A stretch of DNA of 64,000 bases from Flaviflagellibacter rhizophilus (GTDB lineage: Bacteria; Pseudomonadota; Alphaproteobacteria; Rhizobiales; Methylopilaceae): assembly GCF_033898525.1 (NCBI RefSeq), contig NZ_JAXAFJ010000006.1:1-64000 (forward strand), in the 5' to 3' direction. The notes under the pieces were generated by a model, which was not told the origin of the DNA, made no database searches, and worked only from the letters and a program-made list of their open reading frames with translations. Made by a program: the position numbers and the translations under genes. Shown in pieces: positions 49,955 through 59,008 of this stretch. Position 1 is the stretch's first letter, and each line of letters begins with the position of its first letter.

Positions 49955-51559
49955 ATGCCATTCAACACCAACAGGGTTTCCGGCGGTGCGCTGGCGCGGC
50001 GCAAGCGGGCTTTGCTCGCCTCTGCATTCGCCCTCGGCCTCGGCGGTCTGGTAGCGGGAGAGGCCATGCTCTCCAGCAGCACGGACGCTCAGGCCCAGGT
50101 CACCCAGGTGCAGAACCTGAGCCAGAACAACAATCTGCGCGACGAAGCGCCCCGCCAGCAGCAGATCAGCTTCGCCGACGTGGTGGAGACCGTGAAGCCG
50201 GCGGTTCTCAGCGTCCGGGTGAAGACCTCCGCTCCCGACAACGCTAACGCTCAGAGCCAGATGCCGGGCTTCTTCCGCGATCTGCCCGAGGGACATCCGC
50301 TACGCCGCTTCTTCGATGAATTCGGTCGCCCGAATGGTGGCGATCAGGGCCAGGGCCCGGGTCCGCAGCGTCGTGGGCCGCGCCAGTTCGGCATGGCACA
50401 GGGATCCGGATTCTTCATCTCGGCTGACGGCTATGCGGTGACCAACAACCACGTTGTCGAGAATGCCAACGAGGTCGAAGTCGGCACTGACGACGGCAAG
50501 ACCTACAAGGCTCGCGTGATCGGCACCGATCCTCGTACGGATCTGGCGCTGCTGAAGGTGGACGACGTCAAGGATCTGAAGTTCGTCTCGTTCGGGCCGC
50601 AGTCCCCGCGCGTGGGCGACTGGGTGGTTGCAATCGGCAATCCGTTCGGTCTCGGCGGCTCCGTTACGGCCGGCATTGTGTCCGCTCGCGGGCGCGATAT
50701 CGGCGCCGGTCCCTACGACGACTTCCTGCAGATCGACGCAGCTGTAAACCGCGGCAATTCCGGCGGTCCGACATTCAACCTGAGGGGTGAAGTGGTGGGT
50801 GTGAACACCGCCATCTATTCGCCGTCGGGCGGCAATGTCGGCATCGCATTCGCAGTTCCTTCTGAAGTTGCGACGCGGGTCATCGACGAGCTGCGGCAGA
50901 GTGGATCGGTCACGCGCGGCTGGCTGGGCATCCAGATTCAGCCGGTTAGCGAAGAGATCGCCGATTCGCTGGGCTTGAAGGAGCCGAAGGGTGCACTTGT
51001 CGTTGAACCCCAACCCGGCAGCCCGGGTCAGAAGGCGGGCATCCAGGCTGGCGACGTGGTGCTCAACGTCGATGGGCACCAGGTTGAAGACGCTCGCGAC
51101 CTGTCACGGACGATTGCCGGCCTGAAGCCGAACACCAAGGTCAACATCACGCTGTGGCGCGCTGGTGCGGAGAAGAAGGTGACGGTGGATCTGGGTACGC
51201 TGCCTGCCGAGAACCAGCAGGCGTCGAACCGCGACACCGATCGCGGAACCCAGAGCGAGCCTGAAACTACTCCGCCTGCCTTGGCTGACCTCGGCCTGAC
51301 GCTCCAGTCGGCCTCACGCGTCAGCGGTGCGGGAAGCGATGGCGTGGTTGTATCGGACATCAGCGAGAACAGCGGCGTCTCCGAGAAGCTGCGGGTGGGC
51401 GATGTGATTCTCGAAGTCGGGGGCACGAAGGTGTCGACGCCCCGGGATGTGGGCGATGCATTCCAGTCCGCTCGGGAGAAGGGTACGCGCTCCGTGCTGA
51501 TGCGGGTGCGCACCGGCGACAACACCCGCTATGTGGCGGTGCCTGTTTCGCGCGGCTGA
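49955..51559 (+). CDS. degP: DegP/Do-like periplasmic serine protease
   Basis: 534 aa. Signal or membrane segment (about 19-48), trypsin-like domain with H166 (TNNHVVEN), D196 (DPRTDLALLKV) and S269 (VNRGNSGGPTF), and two PDZ domains (about 310-400, GWLGIQIQPVSEEIADSLG; about 445-534, ENSGVSEKLRVGDVILEVGG). It degrades or refolds damaged envelope proteins. A flexible Gln/Gly/Arg loop (125-145) precedes the protease core. AGAAGGAAG lies before the ATG. Confidence 0.95.
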   Translation: MPFNTNRVSGGALARRKRALLASAFALGLGGLVAGEAMLSSSTDAQAQVTQVQNLSQNNNLRDEAPRQQQISFADVVETVKPAVLSVRVKTSAPDNANAQSQMPGFFRDLPEGHPLRRFFDEFGRPNGGDQGQGPGPQRRGPRQFGMAQGSGFFISADGYAVTNNHVVENANEVEVGTDDGKTYKARVIGTDPRTDLALLKVDDVKDLKFVSFGPQSPRVGDWVVAIGNPFGLGGSVTAGIVSARGRDIGAGPYDDFLQIDAAVNRGNSGGPTFNLRGEVVGVNTAIYSPSGGNVGIAFAVPSEVATRVIDELRQSGSVTRGWLGIQIQPVSEEIADSLGLKEPKGALVVEPQPGSPGQKAGIQAGDVVLNVDGHQVEDARDLSRTIAGLKPNTKVNITLWRAGAEKKVTVDLGTLPAENQQASNRDTDRGTQSEPETTPPALADLGLTLQSASRVSGAGSDGVVVSDISENSGVSEKLRVGDVILEVGGTKVSTPRDVGDAFQSAREKGTRSVLMRVRTGDNTRYVAVPVSRG

Positions 51560-51569
51560 CATTGACGAA

Positions 51570-51599
51570 GCGGGCGGCCCCTGCCGCCCGCTTCTCTTT
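51570..51599 (+). terminator. Intrinsic terminator after degP
   Basis: GCGGGCGGC (51570-51578) pairs with GCCGCCCGC (51583-51591), loop CCCT, followed by TTCTCTTTT. Confidence 0.88.
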
Positions 51600-51631
51600 T
51601 CCGGCATGCCTTCACGTGTAAGAGAAAGAGC

Positions 51632-52309
51632 ATGCGAATCCTTGTCGTCGAGGACGACCTCCACGCGGCCGCCTACCTGACCAAAGCCCTCAACGAGGCC
51701 GGGCACACCGCCGATCACGCCAGAGACGGCGAAGAGGGCTACGCCCTCGCACGCGAGGGCTATGACGCGCTGGTGGTAGACCGGCTGCTCCCGCGGATGG
51801 ATGGCCTTACCCTGATCGGGCGGCTGCGGGCAGAGGGCGACCGCACCCCTGTTCTGATCCTCTCCGCTCTGGGCCATGTGGACGACCGCGTGCTGGGTCT
51901 TCGGGCAGGCGGTGACGATTATCTGCCGAAGCCCTATGCCTTCACGGAATTGCTGGCGCGGGTCGAGGCGCTCGGACGTCGGCAATCGTCGGCTGCGGGC
52001 GAGACGGTGTACCGGGTGGGCGAACTCGAACTGGACAGGCTGGCGCACCGCGTCACCCGCTGCGGGCAAGAGGTGCCTCTTCAGCCTCGCGAGTTCCGGC
52101 TGCTGGAGTACCTGATGCGCCACGCCGGGCAGGTGGTGACGCGCACCATGCTGCTGGAGAATGTCTGGGACTACCACTTCGACCCGCAGACCAATGTGAT
52201 CGATGTCCACGTGTCCCGCCTTCGATCAAAGATCGACAAGGGCTTCGACACCCCTCTGCTGCACACTGTCCGGGGCGCGGGATACATGATCCGTGACGGC
52301 GCTCGTTAA
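51632..52309 (+). CDS. OmpR-family response regulator
   Basis: 225 aa. Receiver with D50 (ALVVDRLLPRMDG) and a Lys in DDYLPKPYAFTELLAR; winged helix with QPREFRLLEYLMRHAGQVVT, WDYHFDPQTNVIDVHVSRLR and TVRGAGYMI. It resembles the CusR/PcoR branch, but the signal is unknown. The end overlaps the sensor gene by 17 nt; the pair is conserved next to degP and glnE in rhizobia as I recall. Confidence 0.9.
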   Translation: MRILVVEDDLHAAAYLTKALNEAGHTADHARDGEEGYALAREGYDALVVDRLLPRMDGLTLIGRLRAEGDRTPVLILSALGHVDDRVLGLRAGGDDYLPKPYAFTELLARVEALGRRQSSAAGETVYRVGELELDRLAHRVTRCGQEVPLQPREFRLLEYLMRHAGQVVTRTMLLENVWDYHFDPQTNVIDVHVSRLRSKIDKGFDTPLLHTVRGAGYMIRDGAR

Positions 52310-53684
52310 GCTTGTCCGCACCACCGCTTTCAAGCTGGCGCTTGGCCTGCTTGCGGCCTTTGCGGTGACCGCGACGCTCAGCCTGGGCTATGTGCTCTGG
52401 CAATCCGGCCGAATTATACAGCAGCAAATCGCCGCTTCGGTCGCGACGGAAATCGTGAGCCTCCGCCAAAGCTATTCGGGCGCGGGCTTGCTGGGCCTGC
52501 TGCGGCAGGTCGAGGACCGTTCTGCCCGCACCAATGGATTTATCTATCTTGTGAGCGCGCCAACGGGTGAACCTCTCGTTGGCAATGTCGTTTCCTTGCC
52601 GCCCGGCGTGATCGACCGCACCGGAGAAACAGAGACCGACTACACGCGCAGGAGTTCTGCAGGCGAGGCGCGCGGGACCGCCTATGTGCGGGTGCTCGTG
52701 CTGCCGAGCGGCTTTCGGCTCCTTGTGGGCCAGGATATCGCGGAACGCCGGCGGTTCGCGGAGGTGCTTGCACGGGCGATCATCGGCGGACTGGTGCTGG
52801 TCGTTGTCTTGGGCCTTGCCGGTGGCCTTTTTGTCGCCCGTCAAGTTCTGGTGCGGATCGACGCCCTGACCGACACGAGCCGGGACATCATGGCCGGAGA
52901 TCTTTCCCGGCGCTTGCCTGTATCGGGCTCAGGCGACGAATTCGACCGGCTCGCCGTGGCGGTCAACGCCATGCTCGAGCGCATCACCGGCTTGATGGAC
53001 GGCCTCAGGCAGGTCAGTGATGACGTGGCGCACGACCTAAAAACGCCGCTGACGCGAATCCGCAGCGGCGCCGAGGAAGCACTGCGCAACGGCCGGGAAA
53101 CCGCCGATCACCGAGCAGCACTTGAGAAGGTGCTCGAAGAGTCCGATCAATTGATCTCCACCTTCAATTCCATGCTGCTCATCGCCCGGGCCGAGTCCGG
53201 CAATGCACGCGACGTGATGAAGAAGGTGGATGCCGCGGATATCCTTGCGGGCGTTGCAGAACTTTACGAGCCGGTAGCAGAGGATGCGGGTTTCACGTTT
53301 TCAGCAAAGGTCTCGGGCCCTGCGATGATTCACGGAAACCGGGAACTACTGGCGCAGTCTGTGTCCAACCTCATCGACAACGCGATAAAGTATGGCCGGG
53401 GCGGCGAAGGCGGCGCGATCAACAAGATCGAGCTTTCGCTGGAGCAGGATGACCATAGCGTGAAGCTTGTTGTCGCTGACCGTGGGCCGGGAATACCGGC
53501 AGATGACCGGGTGCGTGTTCTCGAGCGTTTCGTCAGGTTGGAGACCAGCCGATCGCAGCCGGGTTCAGGTTTGGGTTTGAGCCTTGTGAACGCCGTGGCA
53601 CATCTGCATGGCGGCACGCTGACGCTTGCCGATGACCAACCAGGACTTCGCGCCGTGATCTCACTTCCCAAGACAGCCGCATGA
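52293..53684 (+). CDS. Sensor histidine kinase paired with the regulator upstream
   Basis: 463 aa, GTG start within the regulator gene. Membrane helices at about 14-36 and 162-182 flank a periplasmic domain. HAMP domain (ARQVLVRIDALTDTSRDIMA, to about 235), H-box DDVAHDLKTPLTRIRSGAEE with H247, and ATPase motifs NLIDNAIKYGRG, DRGPGIPADDR, GSGLGLSLVNAV. The stop overlaps the glnE start (ATGA), so a signalling kinase is translationally coupled to nitrogen control. Confidence 0.9.
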   Translation: MTALVKLVRTTAFKLALGLLAAFAVTATLSLGYVLWQSGRIIQQQIAASVATEIVSLRQSYSGAGLLGLLRQVEDRSARTNGFIYLVSAPTGEPLVGNVVSLPPGVIDRTGETETDYTRRSSAGEARGTAYVRVLVLPSGFRLLVGQDIAERRRFAEVLARAIIGGLVLVVVLGLAGGLFVARQVLVRIDALTDTSRDIMAGDLSRRLPVSGSGDEFDRLAVAVNAMLERITGLMDGLRQVSDDVAHDLKTPLTRIRSGAEEALRNGRETADHRAALEKVLEESDQLISTFNSMLLIARAESGNARDVMKKVDAADILAGVAELYEPVAEDAGFTFSAKVSGPAMIHGNRELLAQSVSNLIDNAIKYGRGGEGGAINKIELSLEQDDHSVKLVVADRGPGIPADDRVRVLERFVRLETSRSQPGSGLGLSLVNAVAHLHGGTLTLADDQPGLRAVISLPKTAA

Positions 53685-56593
53685 ATTCCGGCTCGATGCT
53701 CGCTGAACGTATCATCGCAGGCCCCATCTCTGGACCCGATGGCCGGGAAAAGGTGGAGGATCTTCTCGGGGGCCATCAAGGTCTTGCCGAATTGGTGCGA
53801 CGCCATACGACCGTGCATGGACTGCTGGCGGGCATCGCCGAAGGGTCGCCGTATCTGTGGCGACTGATCACAACAAAGCCGGACCGGCTGGAGCGGTTGC
53901 TGAGCCATGCTCCGGAAACGGAGCGTGATGCGGCGTTGATCAGGTGTCGGTCGGCTGCCGCCGCCTCCGACGAGGCGGCGCTGATGTCCGCCCTTCGTCT
54001 CGCGAAGCAGGACATCGCGCTTCTGACTGCCCTAGCAGATCTTGGCGGCGTCTGGAACGTGCCCGTTGTTACGGCAGCATTGAGTGATCTTGCCGATATC
54101 GCACTGCAATCGGGATTGCAGTTCCTGCTGCGCGCGGAGGCCGCGAAAGGCCGCTTCGTCGCGGCAGGCGACGATCCGCAGGAGGGCTCCGGGCTCATCG
54201 TCCTTGCCATGGGCAAGCATGGCGCACGCGAACTCAATTACTCGTCCGATATCGATATCGTTGTCTTCTACGACCGTGAGCGAGCACCGCTTGCAGACGG
54301 AACAGACGCTGCGTCCTTCTTCTCGCGCCTGGTGCAGCGGCTTGCCCGCATCATGCAGGAGCGAACGGCGGACGGTTATGTGTTCCGGACCGATCTGCGG
54401 TTGAGGCCGGACCCTGGCTCAACGCCTGTCGCGATCTCGGTCGAGGCGGCTATCTCGTACTACGAAAGCGTCGGCCAGAATTGGGAACGTGCCGCGATGC
54501 TGAAGGCACGGCCTTGCGCTGGCGACATCGAGGCTGCCGGCTCCTTCCTGAAGGAGATGGTGCCCTTCATCTGGCGCAAGTACCTGGACTATGCGGCCAT
54601 CGCGGACATCCATGCGATGAAGCGCCAGATCCACGTGCACCGGGGCCACGGGCAGATTGCCGTGGAAGGGCACAATCTGAAGCTCGGGCGCGGGGGCATC
54701 CGCGAGATCGAGTTCTTCGTGCAGACCCAACAATTGGTGGCAGGGGGGCGCATACCCTCCCTGCGCGTGCGTGGGACCGAAGAGGCGCTGGCCGAACTGG
54801 TCCGCGGCGGCTGGATCAGCGAGGACGTGCAGTGTGAACTGGTCGATGCCTATCGCTACTTGCGAGGCCTTGAACACAGATTGCAGATGGTTGCCGACGA
54901 GCAGACCCATTCTCTGCCTTCGGATGAGGAAAAGATCTCCCGGTTCGCCAGGTTCGCCGGCTATGCCGACCGCGACGAACTGGCGGCATCGCTTCAGCCC
55001 TGTCTCGAGACGGTGCAGGGGCACTACGAACGCCTGTTCGAGGATGCACCGCCGCTCGACGCCTCCATCGGCAGCCTTGTCTTCACGGGAGAGGAAGACG
55101 ATCCCGAAACGCTGATGACCCTTTCGAAGCTCGGCTTCTCGGATCCTGCGCAGGTCGCGGCGCTTGTGAGAGGCTGGCATCACGGACGGACGCCAGCTAC
55201 CCGCTCCGCCCGGGCGCGGGAACTGCTGACGGAACTGGTTCCAGCCCTGCTGCATGCGTTTGGCCGAACTTCCGATCCAAATCTTGCCTTGCGGGCGTTC
55301 GACAGACTGCTCGAGCGGCTATCCGCAGGCATCGAGCTGTTTGCAATATTGCGCTCGAATGGCGGCTTCCTTGGCCTGATTGCCGATGCGCTTGGAACGG
55401 CGCCGCGTATCGCGGAGGTGGTTTCAAAGCGGCCCCATGTCCTCGACGTGGTGTTCGAGCCGGCCTTCTTTTCCAGGCTCCCGACGATGGAAGAGCTCGC
55501 CGAGCGACTGGACCGGTCACTCTCCGAAGCCAGCGCCTACGAGGAGGTTCTCGATCGCGCGCGCATATTCGGCCAGGAGCAGAGGGTTCTGATCGGCATG
55601 AGGGTGTTGTCCGGCACCATCGGGGCGGACGCTGCCGGTGCCGCTTATGCGCGGCTTGCCGACCTTCTGATCAACAGGCTGCACCGCGCGGTAGCCGAGC
55701 AGATGGCGAGCGCCCATGGGCGGGTTCCAGGAGCACAGTCCTGCGTCCTCGCGATGGGCAAGCTTGGCGGACGCGAGATGACTGCGGCGTCGGATCTCGA
55801 CTTGATCCTCATCTACGAGCATCCCGACGATGCTTTGGAGTCGGATGGCCCGAGGCCGCTTGCAACCGCGCAATACCACGCACGGATGACGCAGAGGCTG
55901 ATCGCAGCCCTTTCAGCGCCCACCAGCGAAGGGGCGTTGTACGAGGTCGATCTCAGGCTGCGGCCATCCGGCCGTTCCGGACCGCTCGCTACACGGTTGA
56001 GGGCTTTCCAGGACTACCAGGCTTCCGAGGCCTGGACTTGGGAGCACATGGCTCTGACCCGCGCCCGGCCGATCTCGGGACCCCAGGATTTCCAGCAAAC
56101 CGTTCTCACCTCCGTCATGGACGTGCTGCAGAGACCTCGCGATGTCGGGAAGGCCGCGACAGATGTTCGAGCCATGCGCGAGCGGCTCAAGACGGAGAGG
56201 GAAGCCCGTACGCACTGGGATCTTAAATACTCCCCCGGCGGGCTGATCGACCTCGAATTTCTGGCGCAATACCTGCAGCTGGTTCATGGCCGGACCCATC
56301 CCGGCATCCTCAAGACCGCCACCTTTGCGGTCTTCGACGCGGCAGGTGAGGCCGGTCTCATCAGCGCAGGGGATACGGAAATCCTGCAGTCGGCCACCCG
56401 ACTGCAGCACAACCTGACGCAGGTGCTGCGGCTTTGCCTTACCGGGCCGTTCGATCCGGAAACCGCGAGCGCTGGATTGCGGGCTCTCCTGGCTCGTCAG
56501 GGTGAGGTGCCGGACTTTGCCTCGCTGGACGCCGAGTTGCGCGACCAGCAGCAACGCGTGCAGGAGGTCGTCGCCCGGATCATCCCCGGCTAG
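53681..56593 (+). CDS. glnE: Glutamine synthetase adenylyltransferase/deadenylase
   Basis: 970 aa. Two nucleotidyltransferase domains: the N-terminal deadenylase with MGKHGARELNYSSDIDIVVF (about 175-200) and the C-terminal adenylyltransferase with MGKLGGREMTAASDLDLILI (about 692-715), each with the GxxD(L/I)D metal motif. Between them lies the helical regulatory region that senses PII protein. It switches glutamine synthetase off by AMP addition when nitrogen is plentiful. It ends one base before the convergent kinase gene. Confidence 0.96.
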   Translation: MNSGSMLAERIIAGPISGPDGREKVEDLLGGHQGLAELVRRHTTVHGLLAGIAEGSPYLWRLITTKPDRLERLLSHAPETERDAALIRCRSAAAASDEAALMSALRLAKQDIALLTALADLGGVWNVPVVTAALSDLADIALQSGLQFLLRAEAAKGRFVAAGDDPQEGSGLIVLAMGKHGARELNYSSDIDIVVFYDRERAPLADGTDAASFFSRLVQRLARIMQERTADGYVFRTDLRLRPDPGSTPVAISVEAAISYYESVGQNWERAAMLKARPCAGDIEAAGSFLKEMVPFIWRKYLDYAAIADIHAMKRQIHVHRGHGQIAVEGHNLKLGRGGIREIEFFVQTQQLVAGGRIPSLRVRGTEEALAELVRGGWISEDVQCELVDAYRYLRGLEHRLQMVADEQTHSLPSDEEKISRFARFAGYADRDELAASLQPCLETVQGHYERLFEDAPPLDASIGSLVFTGEEDDPETLMTLSKLGFSDPAQVAALVRGWHHGRTPATRSARARELLTELVPALLHAFGRTSDPNLALRAFDRLLERLSAGIELFAILRSNGGFLGLIADALGTAPRIAEVVSKRPHVLDVVFEPAFFSRLPTMEELAERLDRSLSEASAYEEVLDRARIFGQEQRVLIGMRVLSGTIGADAAGAAYARLADLLINRLHRAVAEQMASAHGRVPGAQSCVLAMGKLGGREMTAASDLDLILIYEHPDDALESDGPRPLATAQYHARMTQRLIAALSAPTSEGALYEVDLRLRPSGRSGPLATRLRAFQDYQASEAWTWEHMALTRARPISGPQDFQQTVLTSVMDVLQRPRDVGKAATDVRAMRERLKTEREARTHWDLKYSPGGLIDLEFLAQYLQLVHGRTHPGILKTATFAVFDAAGEAGLISAGDTEILQSATRLQHNLTQVLRLCLTGPFDPETASAGLRALLARQGEVPDFASLDAELRDQQQRVQEVVARIIPG

Positions 56594-56594
56594 A

Positions 56595-58901
56595 TCAACT
56601 GGCGAGGGCCTGAGGCAGCTGGGCGTCGTCGGACAGCGGTAGCCGCACAAGGACGATGGTGCCTGCTCCAACGGTGGAGCGGATGCGCATGCTGCCATTG
56701 TGCAGTTCAACGAGCGAACGTGCGATGGCGAGGCCGAGACCGGAGCCCTTGTGCGTCTTGGTGAACTGGTTCTCGACCTGTTCGAACGGACGACCTAGCT
56801 TCGAGAGCGCTTCGCGGGGGATGCCGATGCCGGTGTCCTCGACATAGATATTGATGGCGCCACCGACCGGACGTGCGCGCACTGTGACGCGGCCTCCGGG
56901 CGGCGTGAACTTCACGGCGTTGGAGACAAGGTTCAGCAGGATTTGCTTGAGCGCGCGGCGATCGGCTTTGGTGACGATGCCGGTTGCCGCCTCGGCGCGA
57001 AGGGCAAGCCCCTTCTCCTGAGCCAGCGGCATGATGACCCGCATCGCGTCGAGGACAGTGGCGTCCAGATCGACGTCTTCCAGGCTGATGCGATGATGGC
57101 CGCTCTCGATGCGGGAGATCTCGAGAATGTCGTTGATGACGTCCAGCAGGTATTTGCCGCTGTCTCCGATGTCGCGGCAGTACTCTTCGTATTTTGGCGA
57201 GCCGAGTTGGCCGAAGGCGCCGGAGCTCATGATTTCCGAGAACCCGATGATCGCGTTCAGGGGCGTCCGGAGTTCGTGGCTGATATTGGCGAGGAAGTCG
57301 GACTTGGTCTTGTTGGCGCTTTCGGCCTCGGCCTTCTGCTCGGCGTACTTCTCAGCCAGATCGTGCAACTGCCGGGCCTGTAGCTCCAGCGCCTGCCGCG
57401 TCTTCTGCAGGTCGGCGATGGTCGCGGTCTGGCGCTTCTCGCTTTCGAGCAGGCGTTCTTCGTGGCGCTTCAAGGAGGTGATGTCGGTGCCGATCGACAC
57501 GAATCCACCGTCCTTCGTGCGACGCTCATTGATGTGCAGCCAGCGGCCGTCCTCGATCTGCGCCTCGTAGGTCCTGGCGCCTTCCTCGGGGCGACCTTCA
57601 GGCCTGATCTGCGTGCGCACCACCGGAGCACGGCCAGCCGAGATCACCCGCTCATAGGGTGTGCCGGCGGCAACGGCGGCATCGTTCAGGTCATAGAAGT
57701 GCTGGAACTTCGAGTTGCAGAGAACGAGGCGGCTGTCGGCATCCCACAGCACGAAAGCCTCGGAAATGGTCTCGATAGCATCGCGGAGCCGGAGGTCGGC
57801 CGTGACGGTGCGCTCCGCCAAGCTACGTTCCTCCGTAACGTCAACGCAGATGCCGATGACGCGGGGGGACTGGCCGTGGCGGCGGACCACCTCGGCGCGG
57901 ATGCGCATCCAGATCCAGTCGCCGGAGGTGTGGCGCACGCGGAACGCCTGATCGATGGCGGAGGAATCGCCGCGCAGCAGTTCATCGGCAAGTTCGTAGA
58001 GGTCGACGTCCTGCGGGTGGACGACGCCAAGGAAGGTGCCGAACGAGATCATCTCGTTGCGCGGCTCCATTCCCAGCAGTTCGTACATCGACCGCGACCA
58101 GAAGATGCGTCCGCGCGCGAGGTCCCAGTCCAGCAGTCCAGACCGGCCGCGGGAGAGGGCGGTATCGATCCGCGTCTGCAACTGGCTTGCGAGCGCAACG
58201 TTGCCGCGCGCCCTCGCGGACTGCAGGTAATAGGCTGTCGCGAAAAGAGCTGCGAGTGCGCACATGGCCGCGATCGACATCGCCATCAGGCGGACTTCGG
58301 CGCGCCAGTCGGCAAGAGCGTCTTCCTGGGGCCAGACGAGGGTGAGTTGTCCCGCCGCTTCGGGCAGGTTCCGCACAGTGGCCATGATCGGTCCTGAGCC
58401 CGGAGGCTCAAGGGTCATGACGCCGGCCTGAGCGGCAAAGGTGGTGAGCGCGCCAGCCGGGCCGATAGCGGCTTCAAGATCGCCGCCGAGGGTGCCAAGG
58501 CCGGTGCCGGTCACAGCAATGATCTGTCCTGCAGGATTGGTTACGAACAAACCTCTGCCGAGAGTGGTGGCGGAAAGAACGGCCTCACTGCGGATGAAAG
58601 CAGAGGCCTGGGACGCGAGGTCGGGCTCGGTGATCGCGCTGCGCTCGGCTTCCCCCGCAAGATGGCTGGCGACCAGACTGAGCGTCTCGCTGGACTGGCT
58701 GAGCACCCGGGTTCGCGTCTGTACCCCATGAAGTACGGCCGCTGAAACCGCACATCCAATGAGAAGAACAGTCAATACCACCACAGAGTGCCGGATCAGC
58801 CACTGCGTACCGGCAAGCATAGGTGAGGCGGCCGCGGCAGCTTTTGCTGGACGTTTGCTATCCTGCTTTGCAGACAAAGTGGCCGTATGAGCCTGCGCCA
58901 T
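56595..58901 (-). CDS. PdhS-like PAS histidine kinase (CtrA/DivK pathway)
   Basis: 768 aa. N-terminal membrane helix (LIRHSVVVLTVLLIGCAVSA, 35-54), periplasmic sensor domain, second helix (about 206-225), two PAS domains (about 250-357 and 370-478), coiled coil, H-box LANISHELRTPLNAIIGFSE with H542, and ATPase motifs LLNLVSNAVKFTPPGGRV, DTGIGIPREALSK, GSGLGLAIARSLVE. The H-box and context near glnE and pepN match PdhS-type kinases of rhizobia that act on DivK. A CtrA-box-like site lies about 125 nt upstream. Confidence 0.8.
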   Translation of the reverse strand: MAQAHTATLSAKQDSKRPAKAAAAASPMLAGTQWLIRHSVVVLTVLLIGCAVSAAVLHGVQTRTRVLSQSSETLSLVASHLAGEAERSAITEPDLASQASAFIRSEAVLSATTLGRGLFVTNPAGQIIAVTGTGLGTLGGDLEAAIGPAGALTTFAAQAGVMTLEPPGSGPIMATVRNLPEAAGQLTLVWPQEDALADWRAEVRLMAMSIAAMCALAALFATAYYLQSARARGNVALASQLQTRIDTALSRGRSGLLDWDLARGRIFWSRSMYELLGMEPRNEMISFGTFLGVVHPQDVDLYELADELLRGDSSAIDQAFRVRHTSGDWIWMRIRAEVVRRHGQSPRVIGICVDVTEERSLAERTVTADLRLRDAIETISEAFVLWDADSRLVLCNSKFQHFYDLNDAAVAAGTPYERVISAGRAPVVRTQIRPEGRPEEGARTYEAQIEDGRWLHINERRTKDGGFVSIGTDITSLKRHEERLLESEKRQTATIADLQKTRQALELQARQLHDLAEKYAEQKAEAESANKTKSDFLANISHELRTPLNAIIGFSEIMSSGAFGQLGSPKYEEYCRDIGDSGKYLLDVINDILEISRIESGHHRISLEDVDLDATVLDAMRVIMPLAQEKGLALRAEAATGIVTKADRRALKQILLNLVSNAVKFTPPGGRVTVRARPVGGAINIYVEDTGIGIPREALSKLGRPFEQVENQFTKTHKGSGLGLAIARSLVELHNGSMRIRSTVGAGTIVLVRLPLSDDAQLPQALAS

Positions 58902-59008
58902 GCGTAGGGCTCCCTTTCAGGTAGCGATCACTGTAAGCCCGGCCACGACATACAAGGCAGCAACGGATTGATCGCATTCGAATCAAAGGGAGCTGATTTG
59001 TCTAGAGT

